Positions 44,759 to 55,451 of a stretch of DNA of 64,000 nt are shown one piece after another (the first letter of the stretch is position 1; each line of letters opens with the position of its first letter). The DNA is from Paenibacillus mangrovi (lineage in GTDB: Bacteria > Bacillota > Bacilli > Paenibacillales > Paenibacillaceae). The stretch covers positions 724,204-788,203 of the forward strand of contig NZ_JALIRP010000002.1 of NCBI RefSeq assembly GCF_022898935.1, read 5' to 3'. The notes under the pieces are model-generated. The model did no database searches, was not told the DNA's origin, and saw nothing but the letters and a program-made list of their open reading frames with translations. The translations under genes and the position numbers were made by a program.

Positions 44759-46022
44759 TGATTTCACTCTCCTTTACCCCGAACTGCTTCGTTTTTTTAA
44801 GCAGCCCAGCCTTGACCAGAAGGCTAAGCAGGTAGTGGGTGAAATACACGTTGGTCAGGATACTGAGTACGATTTCGATGATCAATATGAGCGCGAACCC
44901 TTTTACAGAGCCTTGACCAAAAGCGTACATAACAGTACCTACGATTATGGTTGTAATATTCGAATCGAGAATCGTACGTAAGGAAGATTTGTTACCCGCT
45001 TTAACCGCAGACATCACGCTTCTGCCATTGCGGATTTCTTCGCGTATCCGTTCATTTGTAATAATGTTCGCATCGACGGCCATACCGACACCGAGAATAA
45101 ATGCCGCTATACCCGGAAGCGTAAGCGTGAAATTCGCCCACACGAATACTAAAATGAGGAGCCAAGTATGCACAATCAGACCAAAGCTTGCAATGACGCC
45201 TGGCAGACGATACATCGCAATCATAAAGATCAAAATAACGATGGATGCGATAATACCGGCTTGTAGCGTTTTCTCCAGTGATTGTTTACCGAGTGTCGCG
45301 CCTACGCTTTGAGAGTATTTCTCCGTTAGCTTGAGCGGCAGGGCACCGAGGTTGATGGTGTCGCTGAGTTGCTTAGCTTCATCTAAGGTGTAGTTACCGG
45401 TGATCTGCGCTTTGCCATCCGTTAACTCTGATTGAACAGTTGGATCAGACAGCATGGTATCATCAAGGAAAATAGCCAGGTTCTGTCCAACGAGCCGCTT
45501 TGTTACTTCAGCAAACTTCTTCTTATCCTTCACCTTGATATCGATGACAGGACGGTTCAGTTGGTCATATCCGACGGAAGCCCCGTTCTCGACAAAATCA
45601 CTGCCAACGAGCTCCACTTTACAATATTTATCTTTAGGTTGTGCGTTTTCGGCCGGAGCTTTACATCCATACGCACTTCGGAAAGTCAGCGACGCTGGTT
45701 CCTTCATTTTCTCTCTGACTTCAGCTTCGTTTGTCACACCCGCGATTTTGACGCGAATCCGATTTGTGCCTTCAGTCGTTACCTCAGGTTCGCTGGTACC
45801 CAGCGCATTGGCGCGCTTCTCCAGACTTTGAGCCGTACGCGTGAGGGATTCCTGCGTAACCGCTTGTCCTTTTTCCAGCGGAGTCGCTTCATATAGAATC
45901 TCGAAGCCTCCCTTAAGGTCAAGGCCCAGCCGGACACTCTTCAGCAGCCCCGGAGTGGACCAGGCCATGATCCCCACCGCAACGAGCACTACGATTATGA
46001 AAGTAGCGATTCTTTTCTTCAT
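44748..46022 (-). CDS. secD: Protein translocase subunit SecD
   Basis: This 424-residue partner of SecF is shorter than proteobacterial SecD, as usual in Firmicutes. It has TM1 at about 5-25, then the characteristic RLGLDLKGGFEILYEA, a large extracytoplasmic P1 region (about 40-255), and five helices at the C-terminal end. GMAVDANIITNERIREEIR carries the proton-relay aspartate. It is the first gene of secD-secF; comN lies 143 bases upstream with its own terminator. Confidence 0.95.
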   Translation of the reverse strand: MKKRIATFIIVVLVAVGIMAWSTPGLLKSVRLGLDLKGGFEILYEATPLEKGQAVTQESLTRTAQSLEKRANALGTSEPEVTTEGTNRIRVKIAGVTNEAEVREKMKEPASLTFRSAYGCKAPAENAQPKDKYCKVELVGSDFVENGASVGYDQLNRPVIDIKVKDKKKFAEVTKRLVGQNLAIFLDDTMLSDPTVQSELTDGKAQITGNYTLDEAKQLSDTINLGALPLKLTEKYSQSVGATLGKQSLEKTLQAGIIASIVILIFMIAMYRLPGVIASFGLIVHTWLLILVFVWANFTLTLPGIAAFILGVGMAVDANIITNERIREEIRNGRSVMSAVKAGNKSSLRTILDSNITTIIVGTVMYAFGQGSVKGFALILIIEIVLSILTNVYFTHYLLSLLVKAGLLKKTKQFGVKESEINAL

Positions 46023-46148
46023 GCCGTTCCTAGTTCCCCTTTCGATCTCAATAGTCCTATTATAGCGATGCGTTAAAATGCAGTCAATTTATCAATATGT
46101 GTCGCTTTTTTATTTTAACGATCTTTTCCCCCTCAACAGGCTGACCAG

Positions 46149-46185
46149 AAAAGGTTCCTCTCCCTTAATCGAAAGAGGAACCTTT
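46149..46185 (-). terminator. Intrinsic terminator overlapping the end of comN
   Basis: AAAAGGTTCCTCT and AGAGGAACCTTT form a 12-bp stem. The comN stop codon (46165-46167) lies inside the loop, so the last codons of the gene form one arm. A T-run (TTTTC) follows on the minus strand. Confidence 0.85.
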
Positions 46186-46422
46186 ATATGCAGATAGTGT
46201 CATATAGTTCATAAACGTCAACGCCTTTAGAGAGAGAATATCATTTACCAGCCTGTACAGCGGAGGAATTCCTTCCTTCTCGTATTTGCTGCTAACGCAG
46301 TTCCAAATGTCTTTACTCGTGACATATTCATATCCGATAAGTCTGAATTCCTCCGCCTTGCTGCGGCACAAAGCCTCAATGGCAGCGTCCATCTCGCTTT
46401 CGCTCATATTCTCCGGGCTCAC
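46165..46422 (-). CDS. comN: Post-transcriptional regulator ComN-like protein (YrzD)
   Basis: This 85-residue protein matches the ComN/YrzD family, which in B. subtilis raises comE mRNA levels after transcription and lies next to secDF. The core EEFRLIGYEYVTSKDIWNCV and EGIPPLYRLVNDILSLKAL is typical. The start is GTG, eight bases after GGAGG. It has its own terminator, which includes its stop codon. The regulated target in this organism is unknown. Confidence 0.88.
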   Translation of the reverse strand: MSPENMSESEMDAAIEALCRSKAEEFRLIGYEYVTSKDIWNCVSSKYEKEGIPPLYRLVNDILSLKALTFMNYMTLSAYKGSSFD

Positions 46423-46629
46423 TTGCGTAGCCTCCTCTCAGCATGATGTCTATAGTGTTTGCATAAATTCTACATTCGACCCTCGGAGCCTTCATTCCTT
46501 CTTTTCTTCATCACTTCTTGTGTAAAAAGTCGTGGTATGAATGGACGAGTAGAGCATATCCATATTAACAAAAGGTCTGTCACAGATACTGCCGCAACAT
46601 AGCTTCGACACGGAAGAGGGAGTGGACAT

Positions 46630-48246
46630 TTGAACAAGCTAACACCTAATAAGCAGACATCAAAGAAGCAGACGTTTATTCAAGGTACGATGATATTGCT
46701 TGCGGCCGGGGTCATCAACCGGATCTTAGGCTTTATCCCGAGGATTGCTCTTCCACGGATCATCGGAGCCGAAGGTGTCGGGATTTACCAGCTGGGTTAT
46801 CCCTTTTTCCTGGTACTCGTTACTCTGATTACCGGCGGAATTCCACTTGCTGTAGCTAAGCTGGTATCCGAGGCGGAGACGGAAAACAAGCCGCAAAACT
46901 CAAGTTACGTCCTTCGAGTCAGTCTGACGCTGACCTTCGGTTTGGGACTGCTGTTCATGGCACTCTCACTCTGGCTCGCTCCTTGGGTTACCAGGAGCAT
47001 TTTGACGGACTCACGGGTGTATTACACTTTTATCAGCATGAGCCCGATGCTGGTCATTGTAGCCGTCTCATCCGTATACAGAGGGTACTTCCAAGGTAAA
47101 CAAAATATGATTCCCTCCGCTTCTTCCTCCATCATTGAGACGGTGGCCAGAATCGTATGTACATTATGGTTCTCGTATTTACTTTTGCCTAAAGGGATTG
47201 CTTTTGCTGCAGCTGGAGCCATGCTGGGGGTTATGGCAGGAGAGTTTGTCGGTTTGTTGGCGATTTTGTGGCAATTCCGCAAAGATCAACTTCGCTCTGC
47301 GCCGACTGAGAAGACAACCCGCCACGAAAGAGCGAGCCGTGGATTGTTTCAGCGTTTGATGGGCATCACCATTCCGGTTACGGCCGGCAAGCTCGTCGGT
47401 TCATTTTCCTATCTGTTTGAATCAATCATTACCGCACAAAGCTTGGCGATCGCTGGCATTGTAACCTCCGTTGCCACTGCACAATACGGCGCGCTCCAGG
47501 GTATGATCATTCCTTTGCTGCTTCTGCCCGGCGCACTGACTTCTTCGCTTGCGGTTTCCCTGGTCCCATCATTATCCGAAGCCGCAGCGCGCAAGGACCG
47601 GCTGACGATTCACAAGCGGCTGAATCAGACGATCCGTCTTGCCCTCGTAACAGGAGCGCCATTCGCCGTCATTATGTATGTCCTGGCTGAGCCCCTTTGT
47701 CAACTATTGTACAACAATACAGAAATCTCGGGGATGCTGCGTATGCTTGCTCCTTTTGCATTGTTTCTGTATGTACAGGCTCCGCTTCAGGCAACGCTTC
47801 AGGCGCTGGACCGTCCCGGAAGAGCTCTGTTCAATACGCTGATTGGGGCCGTCATCAAGCTTTTCCTGATCTGGTACTTGTCATCGCAGCCTGAGTACGG
47901 CATCTATGGTGCCATCATAGCGATTATAATCAACAGCATCATTGTCACTTTCCTGCACGGTTACAGCGTAAGCACACTGCTCGCCTACCGTTTCAAGCTG
48001 CTCGACATGCTGAAGCTCCTTTGCACGATGGTGATCATGGCAGCTGTAACCACCTATGCTTTCCGTCATCTGCCATTTAATCATGTAAGCTGGGTGCAGT
48101 TTTTTGCAGCCCTGTTCGTCGGCGTTGCAGGCTTCCTGGTTACTGTTTTCGCTGCGCGACTCGTTTCTCACCGTGATTTGAAAAGAATGCCCGTCATCGG
48201 CAAATGGTTTGGAGCCTCCGATGAACCGAAGAATCCGGCAGCCTGA
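46630..48246 (+). CDS. spoVB: Stage V sporulation protein B (MATE-like flippase)
   Basis: This 538-residue membrane protein has about 14 helices of the MVF/MurJ-related polysaccharide flippase superfamily. SpoVB is needed for spore cortex formation, probably by moving lipid-linked precursors. The opening FIQGTMILLAAGVINRILGFIPRI and GVGIYQLGYPFFLV are family hallmarks. The start is TTG with GGGAGTGG upstream. It diverges from comN, as in B. subtilis (spoVB-yrzD). The paralogue YtgP is the alternative call, but the neighbourhood supports SpoVB. Confidence 0.9.
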   Translation: MNKLTPNKQTSKKQTFIQGTMILLAAGVINRILGFIPRIALPRIIGAEGVGIYQLGYPFFLVLVTLITGGIPLAVAKLVSEAETENKPQNSSYVLRVSLTLTFGLGLLFMALSLWLAPWVTRSILTDSRVYYTFISMSPMLVIVAVSSVYRGYFQGKQNMIPSASSSIIETVARIVCTLWFSYLLLPKGIAFAAAGAMLGVMAGEFVGLLAILWQFRKDQLRSAPTEKTTRHERASRGLFQRLMGITIPVTAGKLVGSFSYLFESIITAQSLAIAGIVTSVATAQYGALQGMIIPLLLLPGALTSSLAVSLVPSLSEAAARKDRLTIHKRLNQTIRLALVTGAPFAVIMYVLAEPLCQLLYNNTEISGMLRMLAPFALFLYVQAPLQATLQALDRPGRALFNTLIGAVIKLFLIWYLSSQPEYGIYGAIIAIIINSIIVTFLHGYSVSTLLAYRFKLLDMLKLLCTMVIMAAVTTYAFRHLPFNHVSWVQFFAALFVGVAGFLVTVFAARLVSHRDLKRMPVIGKWFGASDEPKNPAA

Positions 48247-48257
48247 CAGGTTGCTCA

Positions 48258-49070
48258 TTATTTTCGGTCCACGTACACCTTGCCTTTATGGTCGATGGAA
48301 CATAGAAAAACATCTTTAAATTCTTTAACACCATGCTCCTGAATTTGATTTTTCAGCCAAAACCGATTTTTCTTAAGCTTTTGCAAATTGTCATCCTGAA
48401 CCTTTCCATCCATAATCAGCGGGACGGGCAGCACCCCATAGCTGAATTTTCCGGCAGGGACCAGTATTTTCTTATTGGATTTGGAATGTGTTGATATCGA
48501 CGAACCAGAGCTCTGCTGCCCCTGCTGCCTAGCTCCCTGGTTGCCTGAAAACTTCATGTTCCCTCTGACTGATAGCCCTCCGGATGGCTGCTGTCCACTG
48601 GACTGCTGTGAAGACTGTGACTTCGGAATAACCGTCAGATGTCCGGAGTTTTCAAGAATCGCGAACTCAACATCCGCAATATTATGAATATTTTGGCCGC
48701 GCAGATGTAGCAGCAGATCGTCCAGATTATAACGCTGCTTTTTCATTTCCGACCTTTGCAGCTTACCTTTCGAAACCAAGATACTGGGCTGTCCATCAAA
48801 AAGAAGCCGAACTTTTCTGCTCTTCAGGCTGATATAAGCGATTGAAACTTGAATAATGACAAGGGTTGCCATCGGAAGTATACCGTCTAAAATGGGCCGC
48901 TTGACATCTTCCAGCACAAACACGCCGATTTCAGCAATCATAACAGAAATGACCAGATCAAATATGGACAACTTCCCGATTTCGCGTTTTCCCATAATTC
49001 TTAAGGTTAATAAAATAGCGAAATACATCAGTACGGTACGAAAAACGGTGATCAGGAAATGAGCCGCCAT
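48258..49070 (-). CDS. DUF421 membrane protein with a Ser/Gln-rich insert (YrbG-like)
   Basis: This is a 270-residue protein of the DUF421/YetF family. Three N-terminal helices (about 5-25, 33-53 and 60-82) and LRIMGKREIGKLSIFDLVIS are standard. The cytoplasmic DUF421 domain is interrupted at about 151-200 by a low-complexity stretch rich in Ser, Gln and Gly (QSSQQSSGQQPSGG type) that most relatives lack. The remaining C-terminal part (YGVLPVPLIMDGKV) is normal. The family is linked to sporulation and membrane stress, function unclear. It is next to spoVB, as yrbG is in B. subtilis. Confidence 0.88.
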   Translation of the reverse strand: MAAHFLITVFRTVLMYFAILLTLRIMGKREIGKLSIFDLVISVMIAEIGVFVLEDVKRPILDGILPMATLVIIQVSIAYISLKSRKVRLLFDGQPSILVSKGKLQRSEMKKQRYNLDDLLLHLRGQNIHNIADVEFAILENSGHLTVIPKSQSSQQSSGQQPSGGLSVRGNMKFSGNQGARQQGQQSSGSSISTHSKSNKKILVPAGKFSYGVLPVPLIMDGKVQDDNLQKLKKNRFWLKNQIQEHGVKEFKDVFLCSIDHKGKVYVDRK

Positions 49071-49247
49071 ATGCCAAACACTCCTTTTAAAGGCCTAATT
49101 CTCAGAAACGATATGCTGATATTTTGACCTCTCTCCAAATACCCCATGCAATGCCGCAACGATTAATTATTGGAAAACTTGTACTACCTGAAAAAGCTTG
49201 GACATAGATTTACAATAACTTATGGAATATTAAGGGGGTTCTTTTAT

Positions 49248-49643
49248 ATGCACATGATCCGGCGCGTACTTTCTTTTCGAATCGCAAATCCAATCCTGTC
49301 CGGGCTGTATTATTCCTTCTTCTGGATGATGGTTGGCGCGCTAATCCTCTCACTTTTGCTATGGTCGAGCGGTATGCAGGAACAGAGTCTTTCCCGCCTC
49401 ATTTATGTCGTTCACGCTATTGCAGCCTTGTTTGGAGGAATGGTCGCAGGAAAACGTTCGGGAAGAAAGGGCTGGTACAACGGTGGACTTACCGGTATTC
49501 TGTACGGCCTACTGATTATGGTTATCGGCTTTCTCGCACTGGATACCTCCTTGCGTATGGGAGATTTGCTGCTGCTTGGAACCGTGTTCGCTTCTGCGGC
49601 TATCGGCGGCATGCTCGGGGTAAATGTTAGAAATAATTATTAA
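49248..49643 (+). CDS. TIGR04086-type membrane protein (YrzE-like)
   Basis: This is a 131-residue protein with four membrane helices (about 15-38, 45-62, 72-92 and 100-120). The motif GGMVAGKRSGRKGWYNGGLTG, between helices 2 and 3, is the family hallmark. In B. subtilis yrzE lies between yajC and yrbG, matching this position. The start at 49248 has AAGGGGG nine bases upstream; the longer frame back to 49170 has no ribosome site. Function unknown. Confidence 0.87.
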   Translation: MHMIRRVLSFRIANPILSGLYYSFFWMMVGALILSLLLWSSGMQEQSLSRLIYVVHAIAALFGGMVAGKRSGRKGWYNGGLTGILYGLLIMVIGFLALDTSLRMGDLLLLGTVFASAAIGGMLGVNVRNNY

Positions 49644-49709
49644 GGCCTCTTCTATGAAAATGTGGTAAACTGACATCATGCAATTCTTACAAGAGGAGGC
49701 TATTTCTGT

Positions 49710-50552
49710 TTGCTATATCAATCTATGCAGGGTATATCCATCGCATCAGCAATTACAGTGATTTTGTTGATTTGGCTAGGCACGCTCCGTAATCCGCTTA
49801 AGGCTGCTTACCTTTTTATTAAGGAACTGCTAACCTCACGGACATTCTTGGTATTGTTTTTCATCATGGTATGTATTCTTCTTGCCAATAAATACGAATT
49901 AGATTTAGAGAATAACTTAAATTATCATAAAGACTTTACGCCCTGGGTTTTTAGTCTCGAGGGACATTTTGTAGAGAATTTACAGAACTTCTTCCACAGC
50001 AGCTACATTACTCCCATCTCTGTTTTTTTCTATGTCGTCGTGTTTCAGTCACTGCTGATCGCCTCAATTGGCGTTTATATTTCCGATCAAAATAAAGTAT
50101 TTGTTATTGCGATCTGCTTTGCCATCATTATAAACTACACGGTCGCTATACCATTCTATCTGTTCTTCCCTGTCAACGAAGTTTGGTCGTATCCGCCTTC
50201 GGGGGCCTCGTTCCTAATGCTGGATGTCTTTCCGAACTTTGAGCAGCAGTACAGGCCTTTATCCGGTTTGAACAACTGTTTTCCGAGTCTGCATACCTCT
50301 ATTTCGGTCACTTTGATGGTTCTGGGTCTACGTTCGGGCAATCGCCGTCTCGGCATCATAACGACGATCAGCGCCATTGTTATCATTTTCAGTATCTTCT
50401 ATCTGGGAATCCACTGGTTAACGGACATGGTTGCCGGCACCCTGCTCGGGCTTCTGGCTTCAAACCTTGGTATTTTGTTCGCCAAACTTACCTTGAAAGA
50501 AAAGGGATTCTCCATGCTCAAACAACAGAGCAAAATGTCTGACTCTATGTAG
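49710..50552 (+). CDS. PAP2 family phosphatase
   Basis: This is a 280-residue membrane protein with six helices and a PAP2 (type 2 phosphatidic acid phosphatase) active site late in the sequence. NNCFPSLHTSISVTLMVLG (about 192-210) carries the SxxxH-like PSLH motif, and GIHWLTDMVAGTLLG (about 234-248) the final HxxxD. The first motif (KxxxxxxRP) appears as YRPLSGLNN, with a reduced match. It is related to inositol phosphorylceramide or undecaprenyl phosphatases; the substrate is not fixed. The start is TTG ten bases after GAGGAGG. It is a single gene ended by a two-way terminator. Confidence 0.85.
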   Translation: MLYQSMQGISIASAITVILLIWLGTLRNPLKAAYLFIKELLTSRTFLVLFFIMVCILLANKYELDLENNLNYHKDFTPWVFSLEGHFVENLQNFFHSSYITPISVFFYVVVFQSLLIASIGVYISDQNKVFVIAICFAIIINYTVAIPFYLFFPVNEVWSYPPSGASFLMLDVFPNFEQQYRPLSGLNNCFPSLHTSISVTLMVLGLRSGNRRLGIITTISAIVIIFSIFYLGIHWLTDMVAGTLLGLLASNLGILFAKLTLKEKGFSMLKQQSKMSDSM

Positions 50553-50580
50553 GTTGGAGATTGGTAGTCATTCAGCAAAA

Positions 50581-50615
50581 AGAGGCAGTTCCCCTCGGGG
50601 AACCGCCTCTTTTTT
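50581..50615. terminator. Bidirectional terminator between PAP2 and yajC
   Basis: AGAGGCAGTTCCCC pairs with GGGGAACCGCCTCT (one mismatch) around a two-base TC loop. T-runs follow on both strands, suiting the converging genes. Confidence 0.92.
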
Positions 50616-50668
50616 AGATATAAGTATGGTGAGCCATCGTTATTTTTGATGCTGTTTCAGCTTAAGCT

Positions 50669-50992
50669 TTATTTGGATTCACTTTCAGCTGCGCTGCTTG
50701 TTGCATGGCTGATGGAATTGCGGTCAAATGTAAGCTTGGTTACATCATTTACGCGCAAAACAACGATGTCGTCTGTAATTTCCATGATGGTTCCGTGAAG
50801 GCCACCGATCGTCACAACCTTGTCTCCCTTTTTCAATGCTCCGAGCATCGAGTTACGGGTCTTTTGTTTCTTTTGCTGTGGACGAATAAGCAGGAAATAA
50901 AAGATCGCGAACATCAAAACAAGAGGCAATATCAAGCTGACAATGCTGCCTCCGGAACTAGGAGCAGGAGCTGCTGCCGCCAATTCAAACAT
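50669..50992 (-). CDS. yajC: Preprotein translocase subunit YajC
   Basis: This 107-residue protein is the SecDF-associated YajC. One membrane helix (about 16-36, SIVSLILPLVLMFAIFYFLLIRPQQKK) precedes a small cytoplasmic domain with MLGALKKGDKVVTIGGLHGTI. It is 67 bases downstream of tgt in the queA-tgt-yajC order conserved in many bacteria, and secD/secF lie 5 kb away. Confidence 0.95.
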   Translation of the reverse strand: MFELAAAAPAPSSGGSIVSLILPLVLMFAIFYFLLIRPQQKKQKTRNSMLGALKKGDKVVTIGGLHGTIMEITDDIVVLRVNDVTKLTFDRNSISHATSSAAESESK

Positions 50993-51059
50993 TTATCTTT
51001 CCCCCCTTTCATGGACTAACCCCGGTTAATGCTGCTTCAGGATTAATGAAAAACCCTAA

Positions 51060-52214
<1,155 letters not shown>

Positions 52215-52235
52215 TTATATCCCGTTAAACCGGAC

Positions 52236-53264
52236 TTAATAAATAAACATCGCGTCGCCGAAGCTGAAAAAGCGGTATTTTTCCCGTATGGCTTCTTCGT
52301 ACGCATGCAAAATATGCTCCCTACCTGCCAGCGCGCTGACCAGCATCACCAGCGTGGACTTCGGCAAATGAAAGTTGGTAATGAGGGCATCAACAACCGT
52401 GAATTCATATCCCGGATAAATGAAGATATCCGTCCAGCCGCTGCAGGCTTCAAGCTGGCCGCCTTTAAAGCGGTTGCCGATCGTCTCAAGCGTCCGGCAG
52501 GAAGTCGTGCCCACCGCGATAATGCGTCCGCCCCGCTCCCGTGCCGCGTTCAGAATATCCACGTTTTCCTGGGAAACCGAATAATATTCTGCATGCATGA
52601 CATGATCCTCCACCCGCTCAACAGACATCGGCCGGAAAGTGCCGAGTCCGACATGAAGAGTCAGATAAGCTATGGTCACGTCTTTGCTGCGGATTTCTTC
52701 CAGAAGCTCCTTCGTAAAATGAAGTCCTGCCGTTGGAGCGGCTGCAGAGCCTTCATTCCGCGAATACACGGTTTGGTAGCGTTCCCTGTCATCGAGCTTC
52801 TCTTTAATATAAGGAGGCAGAGGCATCTGACCGAGCCGATCTAGAATCTCCTGAAAGATTCCCTTGTAGGAGAATCGGAGCACCCGCTCTCCCATCTCGC
52901 CTTCCTCTTCAATGACCGCTTTCAATTCGTCTCCGAAGACAATGACGCTGCCCGTTTTCAGTTTTTTGCCCGGCTTAACGAGCGCCTCCCAGCGGTCTTC
53001 ACCCAGGTTTTTGAGGAGCAGCACCTCTGCCTTGGCTCCCGTATCTTCTTTGGTCCCGAACAGTCTCGCGGGGATAACCCGTGTATCGTTAAGAACAAGC
53101 GTATCTCCCGGCTGCATCTGATCGACAATATCCTTGAAGGTATGATGGGCAATCGCTCCATCCTGCTTGTTCAGCGTAAGTAATCGCGATGCTGTACGCT
53201 CAAGCAGCGGTGTTTGGGCTATCAATTCCTCTGGTAGATCAAAATCATACAATTCTACATTCAT
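52236..53264 (-). CDS. queA: S-adenosylmethionine:tRNA ribosyltransferase-isomerase
   Basis: This 342-residue enzyme makes epoxyqueuosine from preQ1-tRNA using the ribosyl group of SAM. The N-terminus [23 protein letters not shown] and motif [14 protein letters not shown] are family hallmarks, and [10 protein letters not shown] follows. The length is normal. It is six bases after the SpoIID gene stop and 36 before tgt, forming the queuosine pair. Confidence 0.97.
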   Translation of the reverse strand: MNVELYDFDLPEELIAQTPLLERTASRLLTLNKQDGAIAHHTFKDIVDQMQPGDTLVLNDTRVIPARLFGTKEDTGAKAEVLLLKNLGEDRWEALVKPGKKLKTGSVIVFGDELKAVIEEEGEMGERVLRFSYKGIFQEILDRLGQMPLPPYIKEKLDDRERYQTVYSRNEGSAAAPTAGLHFTKELLEEIRSKDVTIAYLTLHVGLGTFRPMSVERVEDHVMHAEYYSVSQENVDILNAARERGGRIIAVGTTSCRTLETIGNRFKGGQLEACSGWTDIFIYPGYEFTVVDALITNFHLPKSTLVMLVSALAGREHILHAYEEAIREKYRFFSFGDAMFIY

Positions 53265-53270
53265 ATTGCG

Positions 53271-55370
53271 TCATTCCTTAGTAATAGTAACGTCCTGATA
53301 ATAGTGTTTCAAAATATCCTGGTAACCATACCCTGCATCCGCCATCCCTTTTGCTCCCCACTGCGAGAGTCCAAGTCCATGACCGTTGCCGCGGCCGATA
53401 AACATGAAGCCATCACCTGTATCGATGCTGCGGGCGTTTTGCTCTCCATTCATGACAACTGTTCCACTTCCCTGAACGGTGCTCTGGCCGGAAGCCGAAA
53501 GGACGGTCGTGCTGGATGAACCGGTAATTTTGGATGTCGTACCATTTGCACTCAGTACAGTATAGCTCCCAGTCTGTACAATATCAAACAATGTGCTCGG
53601 AAGTCCGTTCATTGCCGATCGGTATAAATCCGGATATTTCACATCGAGAATTTGGCCGTTGGCCTTAATCTCCGTTGCGCGTCCCGAAGGTCCGCGCTTG
53701 GTCACTTCCAGCGTCTTGATCGAGGAAGGAGCCGGCGTTGCCGTTTTGCCCTGAAGGCTCTTAACCAGATCAGCAGAAGAATAAGGCCCGCGAATCCAGG
53801 AGTATGTGCTAGATTCCTGAACTTTCTCCAATACAACAGCGGTTTCCCCTGGATTCATCTTGCCAACCGGACTTACATCCGACTGAATCTGAGGCAGTGG
53901 TCTTACGTTCGTATCTTTCGCGGTCACTGTAACCTTGGTTAGACCAGCCCCGGTATATGTTCCGGTTTCCTTCACATTGTCTTCCCGGACATATCCGGTC
54001 ACACCGGAAGGCAGCAGAACATGATACCACATTTTCTGACCTTTGACCGCAGCAGCGTCGCCTTCGCTTGGAACGCTTGCAAACGTGTCTCCGCCGCTGT
54101 TCCATACTTCCGACGGATCAGCGGAAGCTCCACCTGCATTCGAGGAGAATACCGCTTCAACGACCTTGCCGTCTTTGAGGATGACCTCGCTTTGAGTCGC
54201 GTCAACGGCCTGAACCACACTTGGGGACTCAGAGGACACCCCGTAATAGGCCTGGCTCAGCGTGGTATCCACCACATCGGCAATCTTGAATTTGCTGCTC
54301 TGGCCGGTTTGAAACTCCGCATAGCTGCGTGCGGCCACGGCTTGGGCTTTCAGTGCTTCCGCAGGCCAAGAGGATGGCACCTCACCGCCGACAACCGCAT
54401 ATAAATACTGCTCAAAAGGCAGCTCATTAACGAGCGCCAGCTGCCCGTTCAGAGAGCTGATCTCCATCGCCCCCCGGTAAGAGCGGCCTGATCTTTCTGT
54501 CACCTTAATGTCCGATCCGCTCTCAACCCAGCCCTTAGCATCTTGGCCGCTAAGCTGATAGTGTTTCACAGCCTGTCCCGTACTTACATCCTGTCTTATG
54601 ATGTAGGCCGGAAGACTGGAATCTGCTTCCGCTAAGGACAACTGCGGCAGTTTGGCGCTGACAGAGCTGCGGAGCGCTGCAAGCTCACTATCATTAGCCG
54701 CTTCGCCAACATAGACTGCATAGCGGCTGTTCCCGTCAGGAGTTTGCTCCAAAGCAACCATCGAATCGAAGCCCGCAGCTTCGATGCTGCTTGCTGCTGA
54801 AGCCGCCTGTGCTTCGCTGGCATAGGAGCCTGCGGTCAGATGCTTCGAACCTTTTACTGCAGGCGTCTGTCCGTTCAAAAATGCTGAGACCGTCTTCGCA
54901 ACCCGCGAAGCTGCTGTGGAAGCAGTCTGCTCGTTTGCATAATACCCCGTATACAGCTGATATATCTGTCCTCCTGAGGTAGGTGCCGCAAATAAAATAG
55001 GCTTGTCCGCCGTAGCCGCCAATTTTTTATAAGCATTGGTAGCGGCGGATAGATCCGTTGTTTCCAGCACCTTAACCCGGTAGCTGTCCACGCTGAATCT
55101 GGCCTCTTCTCCGGCCCCGAGCGTAATCAGGGATGAATGCCCGGCTGCTGTATTGAAGCCGACATTCAAGCCCTGCCCGGAAGACAAAGTTACAGCTGCT
55201 GTCGTCGATTTATAAGTACTGCCTAAGTCCATAAACATCCCGACGCGTATATGATCAACCGGCTGGGCAGCCGCCTTCCCAGGCATCTGGAGGCATCCAG
55301 CCACCATCAAAACGGTCAGCAGCCCTTTACCACACCATGTTACAACCTTTGGTACTGACATATTTCCCAC
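53271..55370 (-). CDS. SpoIID/LytB-type glycan enzyme with SPOR repeats
   Basis: This is a 699-residue secreted protein. The first 35 residues form a signal peptide (VVTWCGKGLLTVLMVAGCLQM), with a possible lipobox around the cysteine. Two SPOR-like repeats follow (about 105-240), which bind denuded glycan. The SpoIID amidase/lytic-transglycosylase domain starts at about 285; the catalytic glutamate is in GGEVPSSWPAEALKAQAVAAR (about 332). An SH3-like stretch (about 445-545) is inserted before the domain resumes, ending GRGNGHGLGLSQWGAKGMA. It lies between ruvB and queA, which are adjacent in B. subtilis. The start is GTG, ten bases after GGAGG; an ATG three codons later is possible. Confidence 0.85.
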   Translation of the reverse strand: MGNMSVPKVVTWCGKGLLTVLMVAGCLQMPGKAAAQPVDHIRVGMFMDLGSTYKSTTAAVTLSSGQGLNVGFNTAAGHSSLITLGAGEEARFSVDSYRVKVLETTDLSAATNAYKKLAATADKPILFAAPTSGGQIYQLYTGYYANEQTASTAASRVAKTVSAFLNGQTPAVKGSKHLTAGSYASEAQAASAASSIEAAGFDSMVALEQTPDGNSRYAVYVGEAANDSELAALRSSVSAKLPQLSLAEADSSLPAYIIRQDVSTGQAVKHYQLSGQDAKGWVESGSDIKVTERSGRSYRGAMEISSLNGQLALVNELPFEQYLYAVVGGEVPSSWPAEALKAQAVAARSYAEFQTGQSSKFKIADVVDTTLSQAYYGVSSESPSVVQAVDATQSEVILKDGKVVEAVFSSNAGGASADPSEVWNSGGDTFASVPSEGDAAAVKGQKMWYHVLLPSGVTGYVREDNVKETGTYTGAGLTKVTVTAKDTNVRPLPQIQSDVSPVGKMNPGETAVVLEKVQESSTYSWIRGPYSSADLVKSLQGKTATPAPSSIKTLEVTKRGPSGRATEIKANGQILDVKYPDLYRSAMNGLPSTLFDIVQTGSYTVLSANGTTSKITGSSSTTVLSASGQSTVQGSGTVVMNGEQNARSIDTGDGFMFIGRGNGHGLGLSQWGAKGMADAGYGYQDILKHYYQDVTITKE

Positions 55371-55451
55371 TCGCTATTTTCCTCCTCGCATCCCATGAAG
55401 TCTAAAGTATCCTTTAAAAATAGCTTAGTACTGAAAAGTCCTTGATAATGA

